DNA from: Rhabditoides inermis
Lineage: Eukaryota > Nematoda > Chromadorea > Rhabditida > Rhabditidae
Assembly (NCBI GenBank): GCA_963966185.1
Contig: CAWZYM010000266.1
Span: forward strand, 124,001-188,000
Direction: 5' to 3'
Length of the DNA: 64,000 nt
Below are positions 22,430-34,477 of the stretch, piece by piece (positions within the stretch are counted from its first letter, which is position 1; every line of letters starts with the position of its first letter). Position numbers and translations under genes: made by a program. The notes beneath the pieces were generated by a model. It worked only from the letters and a program-made list of their open reading frames with translations, searched no databases and was not told the DNA's origin.

Positions 22430-22965
22430 CTTTCCACCGAGAGGGGAGACGATAACAAGAGCATCATGGATAGTGTCAGAGGTAAGTAATGATAGGATAA
22501 GCTAGGTAAATAAGCTCCAGCGTTCGCGAAGGATCAGAAGATCAAAAAGGATGCCAATGTCAGGCGAATGATACACGTTCGCTTGGGAACAGTGCGGCGG
22601 TAAGCGACACTAGAGGGATGCAAGAAAAGAGCATTTTCAGACTCGCATACAAGTACAAGACGAGGAATCGCAACGCAAACGAGTTCGTGGAGATCCTCAA
22701 GGTTCAGAAGGAGCAGATGGCAAGCGGAGAAGGAGAGTACTGTTTGATGCAGACACTCAGACCAGGGAGCCGAACGGCAGGAAACACAGGTGCAATGAGA
22801 CTACAGTGAACATGACATCAAACGTTACAGGCTTCGCAAGAAACTTCGGACTCACCCTGTTAGAGAAGCACGGTCAGTGCATCATGGCGGACCCGACGCA
22901 TCGCACGACGAGAGGTGGAGAGAAGCTGCTCATACTCGCCGTGAGTTCAGTTGTGTATCCCGATC
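22430..22965 (+). pseudogene. relic of a MULE-like transposase
   Basis: Plus-strand pieces read RNANEFVEILKVQKEQMASG then GEGEYCLMQTLRPGSR, followed after a frame change by FARNFGLTLLEKHGQCIMAD, PTHRTTRGGEKLLILAVSSV. The last part matches the MULE pattern of a D-x-T-H/Y segment at the first catalytic Asp followed by a hydrophobic strand. Frames are broken and no downstream DDE residues were found, so this is a decayed 5' portion. Confidence 0.55.
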
Positions 22966-23339
22966 CGGACTGTCCGCGCACACGTGTCTTTGTCGCACGC
23001 CGGGCTTCACTCGACTCAACTCACACACCCCTTTGGTTCGTCTCTCCATCTCTCTCCCTCTCACTCCCTCTTGCAGAGTTTGCGCACGGTGTGGCAGTAG
23101 ACATGTGAGAGCCGTGCGCCCACATTCCGGTGGCTCTCACTGGAGTCTCTCTTCTCGAGCGTGCTCGGATGCGTCAAGAAGTATCCATTCGCTCACCCCG
23201 ACATGCCAAGGTAGCCAAGGTTGTCTCCCACTTCACATTTTCACACATTACAGTGCAGCTGCATAAACCCGATGACACTCACTGAGAGCTGAGAGCCGCG
23301 ACAGGGATACGCCGTCCAAAGTGAGTCTCCCTCCCCCCT

Positions 23340-23392
23340 CCCCCCCTCTCTCTCTCTCTCTCTATCTCTCTCTCCTCTCCCCCACTCTCTCC

Positions 23393-23440
<48 letters not shown>
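23340..23440. repeat. (TC)n microsatellite
   Basis: Imperfect then pure CT/TC tract. The surrounding 22966-23680 interval holds no supported exon. Confidence 0.9.
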
Positions 23441-23442
<2 letters not shown>

Positions 23443-23712
23443 CCATCCACAAGACGATCATCCACAGCTGTTCCATCCAATTCATTTTAACATATTACAT
23501 TTAATATGTCCATTGAATATATTTCGTGTTTTGAATACACATGATTTTTTTAATGATGTGTACGCCATTGTTTGTAGTTTCGAAACCGTATAAAATTAGC
23601 ATTATGGTATTGACAATTGTTACCTGCTAACATGAAAAAATATGCCAGACCATCGACACAGAAGAACGCCAATCACAACAATTCAAGTAGATAACGAAAT
23701 GGAACTCGACCC

Positions 23713-23975
23713 ACCTCGCACGACGTAGAAATCATCGTAGTCGTGTTCCAGCAGTGCGTACTGGATAGGGCGAGGCTGGTTGGGAGGACGTCGGCGAGGT
23801 GGCGACGCCAACGTGAGGAACAAGTCGCGCGCGCCGTCGTCATTCATCGCGATCTCATGCTCATCTACCTCAGCGCGTGCATCAAGGCTAGGCTCATCTA
23901 CATGCGCTTTTGCCGAAGTCGCAGAGGCAGCTCTGGCATCAGAGGCCTTGGCCAGTGACAAAGCGAAGCCAGTTT
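23713..23975 (-). CDS. possible internal exon of an unrecognised minus-strand gene
   Basis: A minus-strand open stretch enters after an acceptor-like TTACAG at about 23976. It reads QTGFALSLAKASDARAASAT and ends EHDYDDFYVVR before a GTGGGT donor near 23712. A second exon-like piece lies at about 24198-24265 (GCKSNKDRSAGEYRKHKR before a GTGGAT). Composition is coding-like, but no domain or start is identified. It could also be spurious. Confidence 0.25.
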
Positions 23976-24635
23976 GTCTGTAATTCGTTTATAAAACATC
24001 AAACAACTAGAATGGTTGTTATTATTTATATCAGAAGCATCGATATCATTAACATAACGGAATACCCACAATACATACGAGGCACAGCAAAACTAGACAG
24101 AACTACATTGTAGCAAAACTATATTACAACACTAAATACGTAAGTATACAAATATTTACGAAGTAAACAATGAAACACAAATGCGAATACAAATCCACCT
24201 CTTGTGTTTCCTGTACTCGCCCGCACTTCTGTCCTTATTGCTTTTGCATCCGTTCGCATCCCTAGTTTGTCGGCATTGCGTTGTCGTATGAAATGAGAGG
24301 AAGATGGCTCTAAAGAAGATTATGGTGACCACGTGACAACCGTAGTCGCTTGTATTCACGAGAATCAAAGCAGAAAAAGAGGAGAGTAGAGGCCAGACTC
24401 AACTTTCATTTACAAAAGATCTTCAGCTAATTCTTATAACCCCCTTTAAAAATTAGGTAAGGCACGTTTCTATTCAAGCACAAGGTCTTACAACAACAGA
24501 CCGCGATCATAATATTAGATTTCCTCTACGTTAAAAACATCACATTTCAACATTTCAAGTTATAGAAGCATAGTTAGCGTTGGTTCATTGATCGAAAAGT
24601 ACTCGCGTGGCGCGAGTAAAGAGCCGCAAACATGC

Positions 24636-24745
24636 ATCAGTACATCAGTTCTGTACATCGTCATGACGTCATGTACATGTGATGTACTTTTGCTGATGTA
24701 CTGATGTACTAAAATACTGATGTACTGATGTACTGATGAACTTTC
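24636..24745. repeat. palindromic CATCAGTA/TACTGATG repeat
   Basis: Begins CATCAGTACATCAG and ends CTGATGTACTGATG, with internal TGACGTCATG. Related sequence lies at 12178-12265. Confidence 0.6.
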
Positions 24746-25297
24746 CAGGTTGCCGTAGAAAAATCATAGCATTCATTATATGAAGTCAAAATTTTCTCGC
24801 AAGTGATACATTACCAGCTGTCATCAGCAGAAATGATCAGCTGAAATTTCTCTCGATGAAATTTCTTTTCTCCGAATGAAATTTCCAGTCTGCCAATAAA
24901 ATTACAAATGAAGATGATAATGATGTTTTTGTTTTTTGACTTGAACTATATTTAGCAAGCTTTCTACATTACTGACATAACGATCATAACATAACATATA
25001 TATGTATTTCTACAATCATTTCAGAAGGCTGTGGTATCAGAACTTCAATGTAGATGATACTTTGAAATTACGATACCTTCTTACAGATTGAAAACCGTTC
25101 AAGTGCAACTACTATAAGTAAGTTGTGAGTAGTGAAACTCTATCCGGTGCAGCTTGTACCATGTGCACTATCCCTTCTATCTACTACGATGAAAACAAAC
25201 CATAATAACCTCTAATGGGAAAAGAGGAGAGGGAAAGATAAAGAAAGATAGAAAGAGAGTGAGAGAGACAGAGACAGAACCACAGAGAGAAGAAAAC

Positions 25298-25300
<3 letters not shown>
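24746..25300. other. no gene seen
   Basis: AT-rich DNA without exon-like segments. Confidence 0.35.

Positions 25301-25301
<1 letters not shown>

Positions 25302-25356
<55 letters not shown>
25302..25356. repeat. (GA)n microsatellite
   Basis: Pure GA tract preceded by imperfect GA/CAGA repeats from about 25230. Confidence 0.9.
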
Positions 25357-25358
<2 letters not shown>

Positions 25359-25719
25359 CCGGGACCCACGTCACATGTTTGCTCTATCGCGGTCAACACG
25401 AGCCGTCTTGGCAGGACGCCACATGAGTACTTGAGCTGTTTGGCAGTGACAGTTACAATTCATGATATGATACGCGTCATTGCTCTTTTTCATCAGATTT
25501 GCTAGTTTAAAATTCACACACATACTAGCGGCCGAAGAATCATGTATGGAAACTAACAATGCTGAGATATTTCTATATAAAAAGTTGCCGCCGCTGCTAT
25601 AATGTCTAACGTAAACTCTCGACACATTGCATGTTATATTTTCATGGCGTTTTCAAAGTCCACGATAACAAAGGATTGACACTGAGCCCTCTGAGAAATA
25701 CTAACCAAGTCATCGGCTT

Positions 25720-25978
25720 AAAGTAGTTGGCTTGTTCTGGTTGTCTCAATTGAATCGAAATGATTTCAATAGAGACATGTACAAGCAGGCTTTCAAAACC
25801 GTTCGTTCTACACAAATTTGTATATTGCATCACTAGGAAATAAAGTACACACACGTTCAATTTCAATACACATCAAACACTGGGAATTATTACAGAGAGC
25901 CTGTTTGCAGATGTCTCAATTGAAATCATTTCGGGTTTTTTTTGCTGAATTGAGACAACCAGTACAAACCAACTACTT
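25720..25978. mobile_element. MITE-like inverted repeat
   Basis: Arms 25720-25796 (AAAGTAGTTGGCTTGTTCTG) and about 25896-25978 (ending CAACTACTTTT) are inverted copies with several mismatches. The spacer is about 100 bp. No coding capacity. Confidence 0.6.
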
Positions 25979-26471
25979 TTAACTGGAAGTACTTTTCGAA
26001 GATAATATAAAACTCAGCTAATTCAAGAAATACGACAAGTACAAATATTCATCGAAAGAAAATTGATCAGGTTACGTCATCAGATCAATTTTATCGCCAT
26101 GAATTTCATTTCATTGAAATATGTTCGAAGTGTCGATTTATCACCATCGCAAGTTCATTGTAATGCACAGACATGTTCATTATCTATTCAAATGACAACG
26201 CTAATTGAGAAAGACGCGAGACAATAGTAAAGTGTGAGAGCACTTTCCGCGCTCAAATTGTACATACATGTATACAGCTGCCATTAAAAGGCTAAACTCT
26301 TTGCATAATCGAATCTTCGACTGTCGTCATTCCTGGAATGTTTATATCAACTATAAAACTAAAATAGCAATTGCAGTCAACCGTTTATTTCTCATCTGAG
26401 TTCGAGTTACCTTGAATACCCTTCCCTTTTCTTATTCTTGTTGTTCGACTAACACCACAATAATAATATCC

Positions 26472-26477
26472 ATTTAT
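26472..26477 (-). terminator. poly(A) signal of the DM-domain gene
   Basis: Minus-strand AATAAA, 282 bases after the stop at 26759. Confidence 0.45.
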
Positions 26478-26758
26478 TCATTTTTACATTGTATACATTT
26501 TATGTACAGTGAATATACAGGAAGCCGCGCGAAAATGGCGGATTAACATGATTTGATCCGAGCGAACGAATGACGCGCAAAAATACGACACACACACTGA
26601 GAATGATTGATTTGCAAAGGATGTCCGAAGCTCACAACGTGGTATGTACACAATCACAATACGAGAAACAATTTCTGCTGACACCCGCGGCAAGCGAGCG
26701 AGGGTTTCATGGAAACCGAGACTGGAACGTAAAGCTAGTGACCTCCGCGGCTGTCCCT

Positions 26759-29700
26759 CTAGTGGGTGCGGCTGTAGATGGGCTGCGGCTGGGCCAGCAG
26801 CGAGTTGAGCAGCGTGGTGGGCGTGGTCGAGGGGACAGAGCACGGCAGCAGCGGCATCATAGGCGTGGAAGTGACCGGCAGAGGCACCTGGCCGTCAAGG
26901 CGCACGTTGTTGGCGAGCGCCTGGGTGAGCTGGGCGAGTCTCTGCTGCTGCAGGAGCTGCTCGAGGAGCGCCGGCTGTGCCTGTCCCAGCAGAAGAGACT
27001 GCAGGGCCTCGAGCTGCTGCTGCTGCTGCGCGAGCAAGTGCTGCTGCATCGAGTGCTGCAGCAGCACCGACGTCGGCAGGCGCGCCATGTCCTCGGCCAG
27101 AGTGGTGGGCACGATGGCGGTCGGACGGACTGGGTCGGGCGAGGTGCTGCACGTGGAGGCGCTGTCCTTGGACGTGCCGCTCTCGCTGCTCTCCTTCCTC
27201 TCGCTCACGATCACCCCATCCTGAAACGAGTCGATGAGTCACAGCGATACCGCAAGAGTCTTGCTCTCCACTTCACGTGTTGTTTGTGTGCACTCACCTT
27301 CTTCTCCTCCTCCTCGTCTTCGTCGTCGACGAGGATGCTCATAGCGGGGATGGTGGGCAGGGTGATGTAGCGTCCCTTCCTCTTCTTCTCGCTCATCGGC
27401 AGTGCGAACTTCGGGATGTCCTTGTTCACGAGACCGGAAGACGGCTGCAAGGATAAGCGTAAACAATCGTGTCTCGTGCACTCGCACTCTCTGTCTGTGT
27501 TTTGTGGCGGCTGTTGTCGTTCACGGCGAAAGTGCAAGTTCCGCGGTCTCGCCTCGCACTCTCTCAGCTCTCCGCAAATACGTTGTTTTCGCCGAGGCAG
27601 CAGCGTCTACTCCTACACTCATTCGTGCACTCGCCGGCATACTGTAGATGGACTCTTCGCGCCCCCGTCTCTTTCCCGCCGCCGCCGCTGCACAACACAT
27701 GACGTGTCTCGAATCGATGCATAGTGCACGCAATGACTGCACAGTTTGAGCCACCAACAATGCACTTTGGACTGCAACCACTACTAGACATTCCGATCAC
27801 TCCACACTAAGCGATCTCGCCGGTTGCACTTTCGAAACAGCGGTCTGTAGCGGGCGCGCGTCTGTTCTCGCGAACGCGCGCCTATCAGTCTCGCTCTTTC
27901 CCGATCCAGCTGATTCATACTCACCTGAGAGGCCATGGTGTGGGCGCGCTTGCGGGGCACGGGGGTGTCAATGTCGTCCATGGCGTCGCTGGTCTTCCTG
28001 GCCGCCTCCTGATCGGCCTTCTTTTTCTCGGCGGCGCACTTGGCCTTCCAGATGTCGTACGACATGACTGTCATCGAGCCGAGCGACATGCTCCTGCCGT
28101 TGCGGTGGCACGCGCCGAGAGAGCTCTGCTGAAAAGGCACAACATCAATCACCACTACATTTCGGTCGGGGCGCGATAAGTTGCGAAAGAGAGAAAGAGA
28201 GAGAGAGAGCGGCGCGTGATTATCGACAGCAAGAGAATATGCAGTGACGGGCCGGTTTCGTCGCTCTGGCTGGTTTGGATCGCATCGCTTCTCGCTGCGA
28301 AACACGGGCCGGCCCAGCGCTGCGCGTCTCTTACGGCAACCATATTATGAATGCGATATGAGATTGATCGCACCATGACAACTTTTTAGTTTGCTCGCAG
28401 ATGGAAAGATTAGCACTGACGCGATGTTAATTGTACATGTAGATTGCTCGGCTGCGGCGCTACAAACCAGCAGTCGAAGCGGCGCGGTTAAGTGTAGCTT
28501 GCACGCAAGCTAAAAGGAAATAAACTCACCGAATCGTCAGACATGTCGAAATCTGCGGGGGATGAAGCACTGGTACTGGGCGAAGATCCGTCAGTTGAAG
28601 AGCACTCCGAGCGGCGATCGTACGAGTCTGCAATCACGTACAATAAAAACCGATCAGATTGACACTCGGCAAAGTGCAGCACATAGTAAGAGTTTATCAG
28701 TGTCGGAGTGAGTATAGGCGACTGTGCGAGAGGAGCTATTCGAGCCACACTGGCATCGGGTGGAGGAGTGCAGGCGGGGCGGGCCGAGGGGTCCGGCCAG
28801 ACCGACTGCACTTGCCGAGCCCCCTCCCCCTTCACCCGCCCTGCACTATAAACATGTCCCGCCGGTTGTTGACGACACATAGTCGGGGGCCACCGCGAAC
28901 ACTCATTCAGCACTATGCACTCGCGACGCAGACAGGCATAGTGAGCGAGAGAGAATGAGCGTGGTGAGAGGGCGAGGCGACGAGGCGGCGGCGAGAGAGC
29001 GCGCCGCGAACGCATAGATAGCGAGTTGGCATCATTATAGCAACACGTCAAAAAGAGAATAGACAGTAAGGAAAAAAACGTAAATGCGGGCAGACGCAGG
29101 CACTTATTCTTAACCAGTCATATCCAGGGATAATTTGATTCTTGGCGTTAGGCTCGAATACGTCGCGAGGTGGGGCGTGCAAAACATTGGATGATATGGG
29201 ATGTTTATGGTCTCGTAGAGAACCCGACAAGTGCAGAGTGTTATCGGCCGATTCGACTCCTCGACGATTGCCCTTTGGTTTTGTTTGCGACGAGAATCAT
29301 CAGGTGTAAGTAGCACCCGAAACGTCATCCGTAATTGAGTGAAATCATCGAAGCGACTTCTCTGTTCAATGCGAGAAAGTACAGGTGCGTGTACTCTTCG
29401 GTCTTTGCATAGTTCAAAGTCTACCGACATTTCTTTTCAGTAACTTCGGACGTTGTAGCGTAAAATGCGGCGAAGAACATTGATGTGAATGCTTTACAGC
29501 ATTTTTTTCAGAAATCCTGTTATTTGCGTTTTTTTTTTGAGAAAAATAGTCATTTAAAAAATTTCGAGTTTGTTGACGTGAGTTGCAAAATAAAGTGTTA
29601 AAGAATGTAGCGGGAGAAGAAAAAAATGAGCTGATGTCCGCGCATATTAACAATGCATATTAATAATACGATATGAACATGTCTTTGAACATGAACATGT

Positions 29701-29881
29701 CTCTTTACAATTGTAAGACTATTTTAACAAAATTGATATTTGAAATCTAAATGTCATCATATCAAAGTAACTGCTACCTTAATTAAACTTTTGAAACACT
29801 GTTAACGTTTCGATGTCATGTATCTATTCAACATCATTGTCATTCACTTTTTCCTCTCTCTCGCTCGCTCTCTCTCTCGCG

Positions 29882-29916
<35 letters not shown>

Positions 29917-31413
29917 GTTCTAGTGCGACATGTACTCGATGGGCGGTGCCAGACCCCAGATGAATAAAATATGAAGGAGATAATAAGCGAAAAATACCAA
30001 AGACATGACAAGGTCATTGAAAACCCTTTGTGTTAGGTGTGGGGATCGGCATATCAGTCTACAGACGCGTTACTGTAAATATTACAGCGGTTTCTCGCTC
30101 TACAGTAAGCGGTGTGACACAAGGAACGTAACGATAATAACGAAACCTTTCCGATTTACCGTAACTCCTTAGAGACGAGAGATAGATATAAATATTAAAA
30201 ACCACTATAGTGAGATAGAGAAGAGATTTAATATGCGGGGGCAAATGCTCACCGTCCTGCTGTCTTCTCTTGGCGCGGGCAAGCTGTACTTTCTCCTTGT
30301 TCCTCTTATTGAACGACCGCAGTCGCTTGTTGTTCAGCTTCTCGCACTGAAAGCGTGTCATTAGTCATGTTTGCCAGCATGTTGTCCACGTGAGAGTCTC
30401 TCATATCTTTACGCACTCTACCGTACCGCCACTGATCATATTGGCCACACAGCACAAAACATGTTATTTTCATCGGCCACTATGATCTCACTGCTCCCCA
30501 GTGTCACAAGATCACGTTTCGAAATAGTGACACTCTAAAATATATAGAGATCGACGAGCGCGATTCCGCGTGACGAGTGTTTACAGGGGGGATCTAATGA
30601 CAAAATATATGGTAGCTCAACATTTTCAAGGATCTTGACTACATTTGCTACGTTATTCCTCAAAGCCGTTAATAAGTTAAAAATGTTTGACCATTTTTCC
30701 AGATCAAATGTTTTTTTCTTTGACGCGCGCTAGCGGAATTCCAGAACCAAGAATGGTCTAAATTCAAAAACAGTTTTACAATTGAACGTATTCAGCTTAG
30801 CATAGACTTGTTTTGTGAAATGTGAAACGCGATGTAATCAAACCCGTGTTTGTACGATTTTTTTATTCGCTAACCGATACAAATTCACAGAAAAACATTT
30901 ACTACATATTTCCGCTGTATAATCATTTGAACGATGAAACTGTTCGTTTTACAGATGAGTTTTTTTCGCTCGAAAAATATAATACTTTTGAATTTGCAAA
31001 GCATGAGTAGACACTTTGAGCATGTTCAAAAATTGGTAAAATTTTCGAAAACACACCTTTTCGTATTTTTCGACATCTTGGCAATGGGACGCGCAAAAAA
31101 TTTCAAAAAAATATTTTGACATAAAAATATTTTGGCTTATGATTTTTTGTTTTATTTTTTGTTTGTATTATTATTATGTTTACTCACCGATGCGCAGAGG
31201 CAAAGCGTGTAAGGACAGACGGGAGCGTGACCTTTCAGAATCACCTAAAAACATTCGTCAATCTTTGACCAATACATTTTTTGTATGGTACACAATTAGC
31301 TCGTTTGTGGAATATTTTACCTGTTGTCCGTGTCCCTCGCACTTTCTACAGAATAGCTGACGCACAGCTTTGGTCGTGGGCAAGCCCGTGGCGGGTGAAC
31401 ACTGCGCTGTCAT
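26759..31413 (-). CDS. DM-domain (doublesex/mab-3-related) transcription factor
   Basis: Seven exons in phase give 384 aa: 31321-31413, 31188-31244, 30253-30346, 28530-28627, 27925-28128, 27298-27444, 26759-27220. The first three build the zinc module: FCRKCEGHGQQ, VILKGHAPVCPYTLCLCAS, then CEKLNNKRLRSFNKRNKEKV and ARAKRRQQD. Cys22, Cys25, His28, His37, Cys41, Cys46, Cys48 and Cys51 fit the intertwined CCHC and HCCC sites of the DM domain, followed by its basic recognition tail. DM proteins bind DNA through the minor groove and commonly control sexual differentiation or neurons. The rest is a Ser-rich stretch, a charged region and a Gln/Leu-rich C-terminus (HLLAQQQQQLEALQSLLL) likely to be an activation or coiled segment. 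The tail lacks the usual VxERQRxMAxQ motif, so this is a divergent branch. An acceptor TTGCAG lies 13 nt before the ATG. The orthologue was not assigned. Confidence 0.88.
29885..29916. repeat. (TC)n microsatellite in the DM-gene intron
   Basis: CT-rich tract from about 29848, pure at the right end. Confidence 0.85.
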
Positions 31414-34007
31414 TATGGTTGCGTATCTGCAACACACACATATAGACAATCGACTAGAGCAGAAACACACCACATGCGGATTCAGCAACATACCACGCGT
31501 ATTATACACAGACTAGAACTTGATGTGAGTGACTTGCCGAAATCTCGAAGATCTATCTTGAAGTGAGAGAAAGACAGCACGCAAGATCAAAAAGCGACGG
31601 GCCATCCGCAAAAGTGGTGACGATGTATGGCAGAGATCAAACGACCAAGGTGAGAGAGGCAAGCCAGGCGACGCGCCGCTGGCGAGAGTGTAATGAGCGC
31701 CGGCTAGAGCGACGAGAGAGCGGCAGAGAAAACAGACGGAATCACCACTGCGATGGAGGGGGGTTTCCCGTTTCTTGCGCCTTTATTATTGTGCCGAGCA
31801 AGTAATCAACTGCTGACGAGGGAAGACAGTGAAGACATTTGTAGAGTACGGTAACAGCGCAGACGCAGCAAAAGTGACCAATCATTTGTTTGATTTGTGT
31901 TGAAATGTGTCTATGCGCAAGAAATTTATTTTCGCGAGATCATTGGGATCAAATAGAGTGTAGTGTAGTAAGTGTAGTGAGTGAATAGTCTGGCTACGCC
32001 GGTGAGCGTGGAACACCGCGACATCGCAACACCGCAACACCAACCGATATGCGACATTAACTGTTTTGATGATGAGACCTATCAGAAAAAAAGACGCTTT
32101 CAGTACACAGCGAGTGAACTGAAAACGGCCGCATGTCAAAACAACAACGCGTGAATACATCGGTCAACCGTAGATAACAGTACAATAGCTGGCCGAGAGA
32201 GGAATACCAGTGAATGAATGGGGAAATCCCCGTCCGTCGCTCGGCGCGGCGTGCCGATTGCCGATGTGATTGCATGCGCACGCATTCATAAAGAGCGACG
32301 CGACACACAACTCGGACCGAGGGGGCGGAGCCCGCGTCGCAGTTCAGAAAATCAAACACGCAACCGGGAGAGCGATCACGCCGCGGCCGACACATTTTGG
32401 ACCGCCGCCGCGCCTGTGCACGCGCCGCGTAGAGAGACAGAGAGAGAGAGAGAGAGAAGGCCGGAGAGAGCGCGCCCGCTGGGCATGATGGCGCCGCGAC
32501 GAGAGAAACACACGCGGAGACCAGAAGAGCGAAAGATCGCCACAGTAACCGCGCCGATAGATTTCCCATTCGGAGAGACCACGCGGACCACTATGTGCTG
32601 TTCGCTACGAAATACGAGAAGCGCGGAAGGTAGGAGGTGTTTTAATGGTGATGAAACAAGAGTGCAATACGGCATAGCTGAGATGCCTGCACACATAGTC
32701 GTAAACATTGAGGGGGGAGGGGGGTATTCCCCAGTCGCGGCCGGTATTCCCCAGCAAAGTACAGGCACATGCGTTCGTATGTGTGTGTGTTTGTGTGAAC
32801 ACTCTCTGCCTATCACATTCAACACTCTCCCTGCTGTATCACTCTCCGTAGTCTGGCCAGTCGACAACCGACAGAAATCAAACAATCCTTACGCGGAGAT
32901 CAGAGAATCTCGGATGTCTTCTCCTTCTCTTTTTCGATTTCTCTCTTTCTCTCTCTCTATCTCTATCTCTCTATCTTTCTATCTCTCCCACACACGCGCG
33001 TGTTTGTTTGAGTCTGCGTGTGCTCGTTGATTTTCAATAGTTCACCAGGCGTTTTTTCGGCAGCGGATACATTTGATTCAATGGTACTTTGATCTTAGGT
33101 TCTCACTAGAAATGTTGTGGGAACGAGAGAAAAGGCAAATACGTGACAATAGAAGAACATTCCGCTCCCAGATCGAAATCGGACAAGACCAGAAGTTCAC
33201 TTGTACACGAATAACGAGGCAGCGATAGAGCAAGAGCCAGAGAGATAAAGACAGAGCGCAATCACAAACACGTTGCTGCTCGAACTGCTGCAAAGTTGCG
33301 CCAAGACGCAACAGATATTGGCAAGTTCCATATATACGTGAAGCTCTGCAGAGCCAAAAGACTTCCGCAGTCCCGCCCATACCATAACTTGATGCTTGTG
33401 ATCCTGTGGTACGGTATTGAATTACGCGGAAGGGGAGGAGTGACCGTGTTTTCTTGATTTCTTGAACCCTAATACAGAGATCTCAAGTTGTGCACACAAG
33501 GCATTCAAAAAATTTGCTTGACTCGCTAATCGAATGCGTTTATGAAGCAGCTGCACTTCCTGGTACACTGTTCGTTCCTCAGATATCGCTTGCCGACACG
33601 ACACCGTTAGACTCACACCAAAAAAACAACAACACATAAATCATCTACTGCTCTACTGTTAACCGAGCGACGACTGCAGCAAGATCCTTGCGTCACGGCT
33701 ACTTTCGGAAAAGAGTCCTAGCATACAACATTACAATACGCTGCGTATACTACGTTGTGAGAGTACAGAAAAAAAAGAAACGTGTTGTCACTTTATGATG
33801 CGAGAATCGCAAGTGCATTATGTAAAGCCCAAAAGACTATTGATTAAACCGGAGTGATCTGTGACTATAGTGATCTGTGACTGTGGACAAGCGATATGGG
33901 GCCACATATTGGATATCGCTTTCACGGATGATCCGAAAACGGATCAAACCAAAGCGAGAAATGCGAGTGCTAGCCAATAGAAAACCACCAGTAAAAAATC
34001 ATGTAGC

Positions 34008-34130
34008 GGCGTTAGCCTATGTATGTATCTAGCATCTTAGGCATTGCTGTATGCTTCATATCATTATGATTGTGTTGTCATATTCAGATATAATGATTCC
34101 GGTCAAACGATTGATTGATTTGATTTGATT
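34008..34130 (+). repeat. dispersed repeat with GATT tail, copy 1
   Basis: GCTGTATGCTTCATATCATT and ATGATTGTGTTGTCATATTC, ending in CGATTGATTGATTTGATT, match 45751-45869. A 3' microsatellite tail suggests a truncated LINE or SINE 3' end. Confidence 0.65.
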
Positions 34131-34414
34131 TCGTATGTAGCGGTGTTTTCTGATACCTCTGCCAGAGGGTGGTGAGTGTGGTAGTAGAAGTGGAATCCGG
34201 AAGCCCCATAAGACAATGCGGTAATGTCAATTGTCATTGCAATGAGCCGCTCTCGAGACACAGCCTACCAGTTAGAAGCAGTGGACATTCTGGTGGAACG
34301 CGATGATCGACGGGTGATCTTTGCTTTACCGCCTGCTCGCTACAATACCGTAGTCAGTCGTTCGCGGCGAATGAACGAAAGTGGGTCGAAATGTGCTCAC
34401 CGCACAACAATAAT

Positions 34415-34415
<1 letters not shown>

Positions 34416-34473
<58 letters not shown>
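34416..34473. repeat. (GA)n microsatellite
   Basis: Pure GA tract. A long plus-strand frame crosses it but is not credible as a gene. Confidence 0.9.

Positions 34474-34477
<4 letters not shown>

Noticed and set aside
26570..27370. 266-codon plus-strand frame
   Set aside because: It is the antisense shadow of the Gln/Leu-rich last exons of the DM-domain gene, which fits splice phase and the DM zinc module.
32218..33030. 270-codon plus-strand open frame
   Set aside because: It crosses GA-rich and TC-rich tracts, has Arg/Ser-biased composition, no domain and no splice context. It is most likely chance openness in GC-rich DNA.
33422..33637. 71-codon minus-strand frame with coding-like composition
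   Set aside because: No start context, domain, homologue or splice partner could be recognised. It was left unannotated.
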